The position numbers were made by a program, and so were the translations under genes. Shown here piece by piece: positions 33,744-44,549 of a stretch of 64,000 nucleotides of DNA. The notes under the pieces are model-generated. The model saw only the letters and a program-made list of their open reading frames with translations, did not search any database and was not told the DNA's origin. The number at the start of each line of letters is the position of its first letter. The stretch's first letter is position 1. This DNA is from Dichetophora obliterata (lineage: Eukaryota; Arthropoda; Insecta; Diptera; Sciomyzidae), in the NCBI GenBank assembly GCA_963920525.1, contig OY986437.1:35991063-36055062 (forward strand). The letters are read 5' to 3'.

Positions 33744-34135
33744 GGGGTATTCTCTATGTCTAGCATAGTTGCATGATAGCATGGATTGTAACAATCCTAT
33801 ACTAAAATATCCAATAGATCGAGAGCGCCCTTTCTGCAAGCGTAGCATAGTAAAATCAGCAGCTCAAAAAACTCTATAGTGAGCTGCACTTCCCGCTAAT
33901 TCTACTTTCAGTTTGGCTGCTCTTTCATTCTCTTCTCTCTCATTGCAATCACAAGGTTGCATTTCATAAACTATTCTTTATAGCATCGCCGTATACATGG
34001 GTTTCAGTGTAGCATACATAGGAAATATTGCACTGTTTTTTTTACTTGTATTTTATTGTTGCGGCTGTGCACGAATTGTATATTTCCTATTCTTGCACTG
34101 TGCAACGGGCATATCTTAGACATAGAGAATACCCC
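33744..34135. mobile_element. MITE with GGGGTATTCTCTATGTCTA ends, in mariner relic
   Basis: Left end GGGGTATTCTCTATGTCTA (33744) and its perfect complement ending at 34135 bound 392 bp. It lies between EGKPIYI and NSIDLEGN of a mariner C-terminus, so the insertion is later than the mariner. Interior has an ATAGCATG-like internal inverted region. The target duplication is unclear (TTA left, AAT right), so a hAT or other TIR origin is open. Confidence 0.75.
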
Positions 34136-34175
34136 AATAGTATCGACCTCGAAGGCAACTAAGTATGTTGAGGAA
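34136..34175 (+). pseudogene. mariner transposase relic, last C-terminal residues
   Basis: Directly after the MITE the plus strand reads NSIDLEGN then stop, matching the ultimate C-terminus of mariner transposases (KCI-x-L-x-GDYVE). Continuation of 33503-33743. Confidence 0.65.
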
Positions 34176-34224
34176 AAAATAAAACTTTGTCCAAAAAACG
34201 TTGTTTTCTTTAAAAATAACGGGA

Positions 34225-34850
34225 CTTTATTGTCCATTTAGTATGTCTTCTGCCGACTGAAAACGAGTGCCTAAAAGTTATAATTTCAGTTTTGGAAAGA
34301 GAAAAAGTCAACCAGAGCCATATCAGTTAAATGCGGTAGTGGTTTTTGGCCAGAAATTCATTCACAATGACAGCCTTGTGAGATGGTGCAATACCGTGGT
34401 TCAAGATTCTGGAGTTTTTTTCCCACAAATCTGTCCTATTTCGATAAATTCGCTCTCTGAAACATCGTATCACGCTCAGATAATATTTTTTATTTACTGT
34501 CTGACCTTCTGACAAAAATTTCAAGTGCACAATACCTCGATAACTCAAGAAAGAAACCGTCATCATTACGCTGGCTTTTGATCGATTTTGACGTGTTTTC
34601 TTATTTTGGCTCGGTTGAAAGACGCCACTCCGAAGCTTTTTGACTTGTTTGCATATTAAACTAGTAAACCTTTGTCTCATAACCAGTTACTATGCGTTTT
34701 ATGAAAGTGGGATCGGAATTGACTCGTTCTAGTGTTTCTTCAGCGACCATTACACGATTAAGTTTTTGAAGAAAATATAAATCTTTCGGAATTACTTGAG
34801 CGGCAAATTTTACAAAATTTTAAGAGCTGCTACATGTCGAGTATAGTATA
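34225..34850 (-). pseudogene. mariner transposase relic, second family, minus strand
   Basis: Read from 34850: VIPKDLYFLQKLNRVMVAEE, SDPTFIKRIVTGYETKVY (usual catalytic GDE has Tyr for Asp), a stop, then the 117-codon frame (34327-34680): SVMMTVSFLSYRGIVHLKFL, GQTVNKKYYLSVIR, ILNHGIAPSHKAVIVNEFLA (usual HHDNAPAH has Gly for the Asp), and further down DFFLFPKLK and GTRFQSAEDIL. So two catalytic Asp are substituted and stops are present; the copy cannot be active. It is a different mariner lineage from the plus-strand fragment next to it. The transposase would have cut at TA sites. Confidence 0.85.
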
Positions 34851-34909
34851 AACTCTCATAAGATTCTTCATTTTCAGATTTTTCATTAAAAAATATCATT
34901 TGGTTGCTT

Positions 34910-34973
34910 AAGCCTTCCATTTACAATTGACAAAGTGAAATAAGCCTTCCATTTACAATTGACAAAGTGAAAT
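34910..34973. repeat. Perfect 32-bp tandem duplication
   Basis: AAGCCTTCCATTTACAATTG and 12 following bases occur twice head-to-tail without mismatch. A recent local duplication (or assembly slip). Confidence 0.85.
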
Positions 34974-34974
34974 A

Positions 34975-36980
34975 AGTTATTATTTCTGTTATTCATAATG
35001 ACTAATGTACGATTAAGTTTATCTGCTTCGTTTTTATGTAAAATAGGTTGTAAAAGCTTCGAGAAAAAAGTATCAAATTTCTATTAATTAAATAAATATT
35101 TTCGGAACGATCCGAAAAACGACTTGTTTTATTGAAACCTTTGCCTCATTAGGGCCAAGACCTAGAATAAGGCAAATCTTTTTTCGTTTAAAAATAGTCT
35201 TTTGTTCTGAGTTCATGTTTAAAATCACCTCATAATTGAAAGTGATAAACGCGTTGGTGTCTTAGTAATCAGCATACTGAGTTTTAGGCTGGCCGATTCT
35301 TGGATTCTTTTCGCAGCACTTCAAATTTTTTTTTATTACTGCCGATCGAATAACTCGCGTTCTTTTGTTGGATAAGTTACATGTTTGTTTTTGCTTTTCA
35401 TATTAAATAAAAACAACTCAGAAATAATAGCAATTCACGTACGCAAGAAGTTGTGAAAACATGCCGACTGACAACTAACCATTTACAAGAGGATCGAACA
35501 TGAAAACATATTCTGGAGACGTTGATTACTCAAAGCATAAGTGCGTTAAGCGTTCTGCAACGCTCAAATCTAGAAAAACAGTTGATCGATTTAAGTGGTA
35601 CTTTAGAAGATAAACGAACATAAATACTCATGAGTACGTGTAGATAAGGCCAATTTATAAATTGTTTGTTTCTGATATGTTGTTTTTACTTTTATTTAGT
35701 GTCTATTGTTAACAAAAACGCGGATATAACAATTTAATAATTATATATACGTATTTAGCTGCCCACCAACACTTTGAGCAATTCTTTGTGGCACTCTGAA
35801 AGACGATCAAGCAAGATTTGCGCAACAACGAGAAATGCGTTTTGTACCTAGCAGATGTGCTGCAAAAGTTACAGCAAAGTCAAACAAAAACAAAACAAAA
35901 AAAAAACACCGATATAATTTTATAAGGTAAAGTTTAGGTGAAGTTTAAAAAATGCATTATCGAAAACGAAAGTGAACCTGTTTCAAATCAAGTCCCTCAA
36001 AGATATTTATTATGTTTCAACTTTTTTTTATCATTATCTCTTTCTTTAACTTCTGCTTTATTTTGTTTTTCTGCTGCCTACAGCTGCTTTTTCCACTGCA
36101 GCACTGTTATGCTGGTTGGCGCAAAATTTTGAATATTCGCCGCATTTCTTAAATGTTTTTTCTTTTATTTCCCAAAAACTTGTCTCAATTTTTTGACTCT
36201 GCTGAACCGCAGAGCAAGCATTTTTCTTTAGCTGTTGTTAGCGGTGATTATTGGTGGAGGTAGCAACATTGACGCAATCGATTGTCTCGCATGCTTCTTC
36301 AGCATGGTCAAGCACAGATTATTTGGTAAACTTGGGTTTTTGAAATCAGTTTAAGATTGCGTTTTCACCGGGTCAGTTAAGCTCGCTTTAAATAACTCGA
36401 ACATTAAATATTGATATATTTCAAAAAAGGATAAAGTGCTTTAACAAGGCTAAGCTTTCTGATTAAATTTTTAAACAAATTCAATTCAATTAAGTGTTGC
36501 TTTTAATAGAAAAAAGGTGACAATAAAAAGAAAAAGCCATTTTTAGAGAGAAGTGTCTGTTTTTTTACACCAAAGTTATTTGTAAACAATAAAGAATTTT
36601 TCTTAAAAATTGTAACTTTTCAGTGTGTATGGATTAACATCAGCATCTAACAAGCAGTCGAAATCTTACACTGAGTGTGCTTAAAATTAACTGTTTTTCT
36701 TTTAAACAGGTTAGTATTCTTTAACTTCTATTGTTAATAGAAGTAAGGCGTGAGTACTTTAAGACGAACACTTAGATTAAGGCTAAGAAATAGTTAAGTC
36801 GATATTTTGTTTATTTTTATAACAGTAAAAACTTTCAAAGTGCTTTTTCGCTCTTAAATTGAGGATTTAGAATATGTTTTCATTTTGACTTAAAGATAGA
36901 AATTGGAGGTTTTTAATATCAAAAAACATATTGGTACTAACATGAAAAGTTGAAAAATTTTTAACTTTTTCAAGTAAAGT
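34975..36980. other. Unassigned DNA, no supported gene
   Basis: The frame at 35938-36132 (64 codons, rich in Leu, Ser, Phe and Cys) has no known motif. The stretch 35760-35890 is slightly GC-richer, with a plus frame reading NNEKCVLYLADVLQKLQQ-like text without a clear end or splice site. I would not call either a gene. Confidence 0.4.
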
Positions 36981-36989
36981 GAATCCAAC

Positions 36990-37300
36990 CCATTGACGCT
37001 TAATTTGAATTAACGCCATGAATTCGAAAAGAAAATCGGTAACCACTGTTTCCTAAGATTTTGAGGCTCTTCTTTTCAAAAATTATGGTTAAAAATTCTC
37101 TTTTTTTGTTAAAAATGATTTTTCGTTCCTTTTTATTTTTTTTTTATGCAAAAAACCAATAAAAATCGCGACTTCGATGTCTGAAACAAGAATATATACG
37201 GTTATTTTTATGTAAAAAAAGTTATGGTAAACAAAAATTACTGCCAGAATGAGAAATTTTTTTCGAAACTTTACGAATTTTTTCTAGAAAAATCTTATAT
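36990..37300. repeat. Left arm of a large, diverged inverted repeat
   Basis: The complement of 42360-42725 appears here in the same order: GACGCTTAA, TTGAATT-ACGCCATG, AACCACTGTTTCCTA, GATTTTTCGTT, TTTTATGC-AAAACCAATAAAAATC, GATGTCTGAA, ATATACGG and AATTTTTTTCGAAACT. It brackets 5 kb containing satellite repeats and a hAT element. This may be the left end of a large TIR transposon. Confidence 0.55.
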
Positions 37301-37489
37301 GAATTTTAGTGAAAACAAAAATGTTTTATTGTAATGATTAGTCAAAGGACATTATCGAATTTTTTCAGTGTTTTTGACGACGCACAGTGTAATGTGGTCT
37401 ATGGGATGAGGAACAAATATAGAAGGAATCATCGTAGGTACATCAAATTTATCATGCACCATTACTTCGTATACATAAAATGCCAAATT

Positions 37490-38690
37490 TTGATCAAGAT
37501 CGGCCACGCCCTTCGCCCAACTCCTATACAAAATGAACAATAAACGTGCAATATCTCGAGTTGCAGAGAGTGTAAAAACCAAACTAATTTTTTTATTGAT
37601 TGGATACACAAAATTACCATTTAAAAATTTCATCAATATTTGCCACGTCCTTCACCCACCTCTCATACAAAATTAAGAATAAAAGAGCTACATCTCGAGC
37701 TATAAAAAGTATTAGATAAATAAGTGATATATTTTTTTTATTAGCTACATTCACATAATTATCATATAACATTTTTTATCAAGATCTGCTACGCCCTTTG
37801 CTCACCTCCCATACAAACTTATGAATAAACGTGCAATATCTCGAGTTGTAAGAAATATTAAAAAAAGATATAAACTATTTTTTAAATACTACATTCACAT
37901 AGCTATCATAAAAAATTTTATTAAGATATGCCACGCCCTTTGCCCATCTCCCATACAAAATGAAAAATATACGTGCAATATCTCCAGGTGTAGAAAGTGC
38001 AAGGAACAAAATTAATTAGCTTTTTATTTACTTGATTTAGGCAATTACCGTATAAAAATTTCATCAATATATGCCACGTCCTTCACCCACCTCCCATACA
38101 AAATGAAGAATAAAAGTGCAACATCTCGAGTTGTAAAAAGTATTAGAAAAAGAAGTAAATTATTTTTTTTATCATTTACATTCACATAATTGTCATATTC
38201 AATTTTTTATCAAGATCTGCCACGCCCTTTGCTCACCTCCCATACAAAATAACGAATAAAATTGCAATATCTCGAGTGGTAAAAACTATTAGAAAGGAAA
38301 TTAACTATTTTTTATTAACTATATTTACATGATAATTATATAAAAATTTCGTCAAGATATACCAAGCCCTATCTCCTATACATCTCCTATCTCCTATAAA
38401 TGAAGAATAGACGTGCAATATCCAAAGGTGTAGAAAGTGTAAGGAACAAAATTAAATATCTTTCTATTTACTTGATATACATAATTACCGAATAAAAATT
38501 TCATCAAGATCTACCACGCCCTTCGTCCACCTCCCATACAAAATGAAGAATAAAAGTGCAATATCTTCAGTTGTAGAAAGTAAAAGAAAATAAATTATCT
38601 TTTTTATTTTTAACTGCTTTCGCTTACTTATCATATCATTCTTTTATTCAGATTGGCCACGTCCTTCACCCGCCTCCCACACAGTATTCA
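37490..38690. repeat. ~143-bp satellite with 3-unit higher-order pattern
   Basis: Nine copies of a unit beginning near CCACGCCCTTCGCCCACCTC and continuing CCATACAAAATGAAGAATAA and GTGCAATATCTCGAGTTGTA. Starts lie at about 37506, 37645, 37788, 37931, 38076, 38221, 38363, 38515 and 38656 (spacing 139-152). Variants alternate in a cycle of three: a unit with GGAACAAAATTA and AATTACC-TATAAAAATTTCATC; one with GTATTAGA and ATTCACATAATT-TCATAT; one ending in AATTTCGTCAAGATAT. So the array is a ~430-bp higher-order repeat. No coding potential; frames crossing it (37334-38015) are spurious. Confidence 0.85.
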
Positions 38691-38699
38691 ATGAAGTTT

Positions 38700-39500
38700 T
38701 TTAATTAAAAAATATTTTCATTTTAAAACATGGGTTTGTTTAAATTTCACATAAATCTTAAGAGTGAGAGAAAATAATAAAGAAACTTATTGACTGTCAT
38801 CAGAATAGTTCGTAGAGTCACTCGACACAAAGTCAGAGATATCGAGATCAGAAATTAAATCTTTTTCGTCATCATTCGTCTCAAGATCTTCACTTAAAAT
38901 GAATTCATTAATTTTGTTATCATTGTTCTGTTTTTTGTCAATATTTTTCTAAAAGAAGATATAAAAGGATCTAATGAATGAAGTTATCCACGGAATAGAT
39001 CTATATTGCATAGTTCTCAAAAGTTTTTACGGGCATGATTTGAGCTTATTTTTCTAAACTATTTATGACTAGCTTCTATGGCAATACAATTAACATTTTT
39101 ACATATTTAAGCCTACAATATTCACTACAATTCTTACATACGGGGATCAAAATGGTTGAAAATGACAGCGTAAAATTTGGCGAAGTAAATTGTAACCAAA
39201 CCTAATAATTCTAGCGAATGTTGTAGTCAAAACACTAATGTACAATAAAATAAGAACTACGACGAAATCAGATGCGTATAACTCGAGAAATCTTCGCCCT
39301 GGCTGAAGACCACTTTTTTTTCGACACCACCTAGCAAGAAGAAGATGCATTAATATTAAAATAAATTAAAATTTTTAGGATATTGATTTATGTGTTATTT
39401 ACGTAAAAAATTGCGAGTCTCTATGTATTATCTTTGCACAATAAAGCCTTAAATTGAGACCTTTTTTGTTTCTAATATGGAGTTTTAGCTTATCTTGAAT
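38700..39500. other. AT-rich spacer inside inverted-repeat structure
   Basis: Minus frame 39147-39350 has no recognised motif. An acidic stretch of minus-strand sequence (38780-38960) does not form a long open frame. Nothing else seen. Confidence 0.35.
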
Positions 39501-39514
39501 GCTTTGGTACACAA

Positions 39515-40075
39515 TTAGTTCTCATTTTCGTAGAACATGCTTAAAAAAATGGTCATAAAATCCTTATTTGAAAACAGTCTGATACCAAATTTTGGGAATG
39601 TGTAAAGATGTCATATTTCAAGACACACTTAACAAGGAAAAAATACAAAAATGTTTTTATTTTGTAATGGTACTTGAAACTTTATGAAAAATTTGTTATT
39701 TTTTGCGCACTTTCGTCAAAACATGCTCCAGGTCATAAAATCGTTAGTGTTTATTTTCGGCTTCCCAAATTTTAAGAATGTGTTGAAAAAGAGTTTTTTT
39801 AAGACATACCAAAAAAAAAAAAAAAAAAAAACAAAAATGACCTTCTTGTTTGAATGAGTTTGAAACTATATAAAAAAAATATCAATTTTTTTCATATAGT
39901 TTCAAACTCATTCAAACAAGAAGGTCATTTTTGTTTTTTTTTTTTTAATTTGCGCATTTTCGTCAAAATATGCTTTAGAAAAGTGGTCATAAAATCATTA
40001 TTGTAATGCAGTCTTAGACCAAATTTTTAGAATGTGTTTGAAAGACATATGTTAAGCCGTACTTAAAAATATAAA
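39515..40075. repeat. ~185-bp tandem repeat (three copies) with internal palindrome
   Basis: Copies start near TTTTCGTAGAACATGCTTAA (39526), TTTCGTCAAAACATGCTCCA (39711) and TTTCGTCAAAATATGCTTTA (39957). All continue GGTCATAAAATC, CAGTCT-A-ACCAAATTTT and GAATGTGT. The second copy is lengthened by an inverted duplication of its own end (39830-39945). Confidence 0.7.
39830..39945. repeat. Near-perfect ~50-bp palindrome
   Basis: CAAAAATGACCTTCTTGTTT ... GAGTTTGAAACTATAT on the left is repeated as the exact complement on the right, with a short A/T centre. Would form a cruciform or long hairpin. Could be real or a template-switch or assembly product, since it lies beside long A runs. Confidence 0.8.
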
Positions 40076-40358
40076 AAAATGCTTTTATTCTTTAATTGTA
40101 TATAGAAATTTAAGTTTTTTTTTATTTACATTTTTTTACGTTTTTTTTTAGCAAGGACTTGTAAAATATATCTTTGCTAAAGTTTCGAATGTAAATTATA
40201 CTAAAATTTTTGGGATTTTGGAAAATATTCAGCACAAAATTATAAAAACTGAAATTTCGTAAAACTTTCAAGCCCATAACTAACACAAATAGAAAGATAT
40301 CAAATAATCCTTCTAGATTCACGCCCTTAGATTAAGACTCCTAACTATAAGTTTGTAA

Positions 40359-41888
40359 CAGTGGCGCAACCAAAGGGGGGTTTTGGGGTGTAAACCCCCA
40401 AATTTTTGTACTATGGCAAAAAGAAAAATAGGATAAAATAAAAAAACACAGGTGCGTCGTACGAGGCATACGAGAGTGACGAAGCTTTTTCGCAGTTTCA
40501 TAGGTTGATAATTTTATGATTTTTTTTAAAGAACATAAGTTAATCTTCACACAAGTACATTTTATTACACTTTCATAATATAAAATAAATCAGTTAAAAA
40601 AACAACACACAAACACATTCGAAAAAAACGCTAATACAAAGGTGACGACCAAAAAAAAAATTATCAATTCAATTGAAAAAAGTTTTATACCAGAGATGAG
40701 GATCTCTTAGCAAGGCAATTTACTGAATTCTGCCTTACAAAAAACAAAATTTCTTATATCATTGCAGTGTATTAACCAAGTATTCGGTTATTCATATGGT
40801 TTCTGCAAATTTCTTCAAACTCGAAACATTGATTTAACAGAAGCAGTCGATTTAGCCAATATAAGTTTGCAAGAAATAAAAAATTTAAGGGATAATGCTG
40901 AAATAGAATTAAAAAATTGTATGTAAATGCTGTAAAACAAGCGAAAACCAATGGCTTTATTTTAACGAGACCATGAGTTGCATCTTTCTACACTGACGCA
41001 CAAAGTGTTGAATCTTATTTTAGGATCTCGGTTTACATACCTTTATTGGATGCATTTATCTCGAGCCTAAGTGATAGATAACTAAAACAAAGAGGCATTC
41101 TTGTTGGATTTCACACACTTTTTCCTGACGATATGAAATCGCTAGATAATGAGACATTAGGAACATTTGAAAAACTAGTTCGATTTAATCAAGATGACTT
41201 AGTAGGAGATTTTGATGATTTAAAAATGGAACTGAATGTTTGGTATAAATTACGTAATAAAAAAATAGCGATGGGAAAAATTCAGTGTTTCAAGCCATAG
41301 AACAGTGCAATAAAGATTATTCCCTAATAATTTAATTTACTACAAATCCTTGCAACTCTTCCAGTCACTTCATGTGAAAATGAACGAAGGTTTTCAGTTC
41401 TTCGCCGACTCAAAACGTATTTAAGAAGCATGATGCTACAAGATAGATTAAACGGTCTCACATTGCTTCATCTTTACAGAGATATGACACCATCAGTGGA
41501 TAGTTTTTTAGATAAATTCGCTGAAAGTAAGCGCAACTTAATTTAAAAATTTAGTTTTGGCTTGTGTTGTTAGTATTTTTTAATACTAATAAAACATTTT
41601 TAATAAATACTTAACTTGAATTATCATTATGTATGTAACCATTGTGATACAATTCTTTGTTTGTTTACTTTACCATGCTTTCATAAGCAAATATTACTTC
41701 CAAATTTGTTGCTGTGAGGTAAAGCCGTTGGAAATTAATATGTTCCTTGCCCTGACTGAGGTTCGGATCAGGAACCATTAGTGCAACAATCCGAATCACT
41801 AACCACTAACCACAGCCGCTATAGTAACTTAATTTTTCTTTTATATATAAGCCCGAAATTTTATAAAATATTTCTGGTTGCGCCCCTG
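40359..41888 (+). mobile_element. hAT element, ZMYM1/TTF-type, decayed
   Basis: TIRs CAGTGGCGCAACCA (40359) and the complement of TGGTTGCGCCCCTG (41888). An 8-bp target duplication flanks it with one mismatch: GTTTGTAA (40351-40358) and GTTTGTAT (41889-41896). Inside, plus-strand fragments of transposase are readable at 40690-41550. At 1.53 kb it is shorter than an autonomous hAT of this type (internal deletions). Confidence 0.85.
40690..41550 (+). pseudogene. hAT transposase relic (ZMYM1-like)
   Basis: Fragments in order across frames: QCINQVFGYSYGFCKFLQTR and DLTEAVDLANISLQEIKNLR; SFYTDAQS-like text; a block of ILVGFHTLFPDDMKSLDNE; then the dimerisation region ILATLPVTSCENERRFSVLR (read across a frame shift), TYLRSMMLQDRLNGLTLLHL and DKFAESKRNLI. 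The SCE-RSFS/LR-LK-T-LRS-M-Q-RL-GL-LL-H pattern is the hallmark of TTF-type/ZMYM1-like hAT transposases, which cut and paste DNA. Stops and frameshifts make it inactive. Confidence 0.8.
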
Positions 41889-42359
41889 GTTTGTATACTT
41901 ACTTTTTCGAACTTAGGCCTCTTTTTTAATACCTACTTTTGCCCACCTTGTTACACTATGCAACGTATGGTGAAATGTCAATTTCGTGATATTTTGAAAA
42001 ATTAAAAATTGCATCTGATCCCACTGAAAGAATTGAAGAGTATTCTTGGACTAAATAAAAGTATAGACTTAAGCAAACATTTTTTCCTGAATACTCACTA
42101 TTCACTAGAATGAATTCACTAGAATGAAAATTTATTAATAACAAAAATGTTTTGTTGTAAGGATTAGTCAAAGAGCACTACTGAATTTTTTCTTTTTGAT
42201 GATGTTTGTCAAAATTTGGATTTTGCAATTTTTTTAAAAATCAAGAATTGATCCCATTGAAAAATTTAAGAGTATTTTTTTATTAGTTCCAAGATATTCT
42301 TTTTTTTTAATTGTTTTGATAATGACTTTAATTTTTGAAAAAAAAAACTTGGCGAGTTT

Positions 42360-42725
42360 CGAAAAAAAATTAGTCATTTTGTACGCCATTTTGTCTCTTC
42401 ATAACGTTTTTACATCAGAATAGCCGTATATATATTTAGTTCAGACATCAAGGTCATGATTTTTATTGGTTTTAGGCATAAAAAAATTCGAAAGAAAACG
42501 AAAAATCTAATTTAAACATTATAAAAACTTATCAAAAAATCACGATTTTTTGCGTATATTTGGATTTTTTAAAGTTAAATACTTTCTGGAGAACTTTAAA
42601 CAATCATCATCATTAAAAAAAACATAGGAAACAGTGGTTTTTGAAATTGATTTCCTAAGACTTCATCGCATGGCGACAATTCAAACTCAGTTGCCGAAAT
42701 TGCTGCCTTTAAGCGTTAATAGGTT
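42360..42725. repeat. Right arm of large, diverged inverted repeat
   Basis: Complement matches 36990-37300 (see there). Just inside, 42143-42190 is a direct, not inverted, match to 37316-37370 (CAAAAATGTTTT-TTGTAA-GATTAGTCAAAG), so the structure has been rearranged or is made of mixed-orientation copies. Confidence 0.55.
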
Positions 42726-43382
42726 AATTTTAATTATTCTTGAGCTTGAATTTTATTTTATATTTTGGAATATTAGAGTAAAAATGATAAAGATGAAAAA
42801 TATCAAATGCTTAACTATGCATTTTATTATTTTTTTCGAGTACTCTTTCGGTTTTCAGGCTCAAAAATAAGTCGAATTTCAAGCGGAAAAGTTCCGAAAC
42901 TCTAAAAGTTTTTATTTTTTTTTGGATCAGTTAAGTATGATATGTTCTATGCGGAACCATTAATAAGTGGTTAGAAAGTTTTTTATAAGAATTAATAAAA
43001 CCTTGTAATAATTATATCCAAAATATGATAACATGGGTAAATAGTAGTCCGTTTTCGCAATTTTTGGCAATTTAGGAGACGATAAGATAAGGTGATTTAT
43101 GTTTGAAAAAAATATTTTTGCTGAAATACAAAAAATTTTTTAGAAAAATAAATAATTCCCATTTTTAAGTATGTTATTTTTCCTTAAAGTATGTCATACT
43201 TTTTATACACATGGTTTTGCCTGGTATATTTTTCATGTATCTTATGCAAGAATAGGGATATAAAAAGATCCCGGAATTGTGTTTCCTGAAAAGCGTAGAA
43301 AAAGTAATAGGTAAAAAGGGTAAAAGGACGTAAAAAAGGTAAAGAGAAATATGTCGCAGAATATATTTTTCCCCCAATTTAT

Positions 43383-43642
43383 AGCCCTTTTCTGACAAAT
43401 TACCAATTGTTAACCAGCATTTGTTATATTTCTATACGCTTGTCGTTTTCAAAACAAAGTTTGAAGCTCAAAAAACAAAATTTTTGACTTAAATTGTCAA
43501 TAACTGAAAAGCAGCTGACAGTTTTTATCAAAATTGATTATTTTTAAGCTTAAAATTTTGTTTTGAAATAAAAAAATTACAATAAACACATAGAAATATT
43601 CAAGATACTGGTTAACAATTGTTAATTTGCCAGAATAGGGCA
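43383..43642. mobile_element. MITE-like inverted repeat
   Basis: AGCCCTTTTCTGACAAATTA and the following CAATTGTTAACCAG-AT (43383) are mirrored by the complement of the segment ending at 43642 (GCCCTATTCTGGCAAATTAA on the minus strand, then CAATTGTTAACCAGTAT). About 60-bp arms around a ~140-bp AT-rich centre. No coding content; target duplication not resolved. Confidence 0.65.
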
Positions 43643-43649
43643 GTAAGTC

Positions 43650-44190
43650 AAATAGCAATTTTATTATCTTTATTTAAAAATCATTGGTAATATCTTTGTC
43701 ATAGCGTAACTTCTACACGAATTTACCAATTGAGGACATATTTGCGCAATATAGTTTTTTGTTAACCCAATTGTTCAAAGCTATGTAAGAATTTCATAGC
43801 GAATATAGTAAAAGATTTAATAAAACGTCAGAAATACAAGAAAATAATATAAGAAACGATTTATAATATAAGAAACAATTATTGAATTGACGAAATATAT
43901 ATTTACGAAGAATATCGTTCTCTCTTATGGTACCCTACAATAAGCACTCCTGTATGCGACATTTGTGAATGTATATAATGTGAATATTTATTAATATATA
44001 CCATGCAATGACTTCAACACAAAAAGTCTTGAAACCATTTTTAATAATTGAATGCATAAAATAAAATTTAAATCATTGGTGATTTCATTGAAATTGGATT
44101 TACAGTCATGACTGCAAACTAAATTGGTAGCATTCCTTAATTCTTTTGAAAGAAGCGTTTAGTTTATTCAGTGGACTGAAAAATACTTGA
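43650..44190. other. AT-rich spacer
   Basis: Nothing recognised between the MITE and the LINE 3' tail. Confidence 0.4.
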
Positions 44191-44549
44191 TTTAATTTAA
44201 TTTAATTTAATTTATTTATTTATTTATAAGCGCTTGTAAGAAATAAACTTATAGTTAAGCACCGATAACATGTGTGGATATAAATCAACAAATTTTTAAT
44301 ATTAAACACTTAAACATAACTTGAACAGAAATTAATTAATTTAATACATTGAGATCAAAAACAGTTTTTTAAAAAAACGACTATAAGAATTTAAAACTGA
44401 AAATTAAAAAAAAAAAATAAAATAACTTTAAATTAAGAGAGAAAAATATCATTACAAAGAAATGAATTAGGTAAGAAATCGAATGAAAAGAGATAAATGA
44501 AGAAAAATAATAGAATAGCGAATCAAGTAAAAATAGATAAAAGTTTTGG

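Noticed and set aside
35760..36135. Host exon
   Set aside because: Slightly higher GC and a readable frame, but no known domain, no clear splice sites and no neighbouring exon.
37490..38690. CRISPR-like spacing of repeats
   Set aside because: Units are ~143 bp, contiguous and diverged throughout. There are no short identical repeats with unique spacers, and the DNA is plainly eukaryotic.
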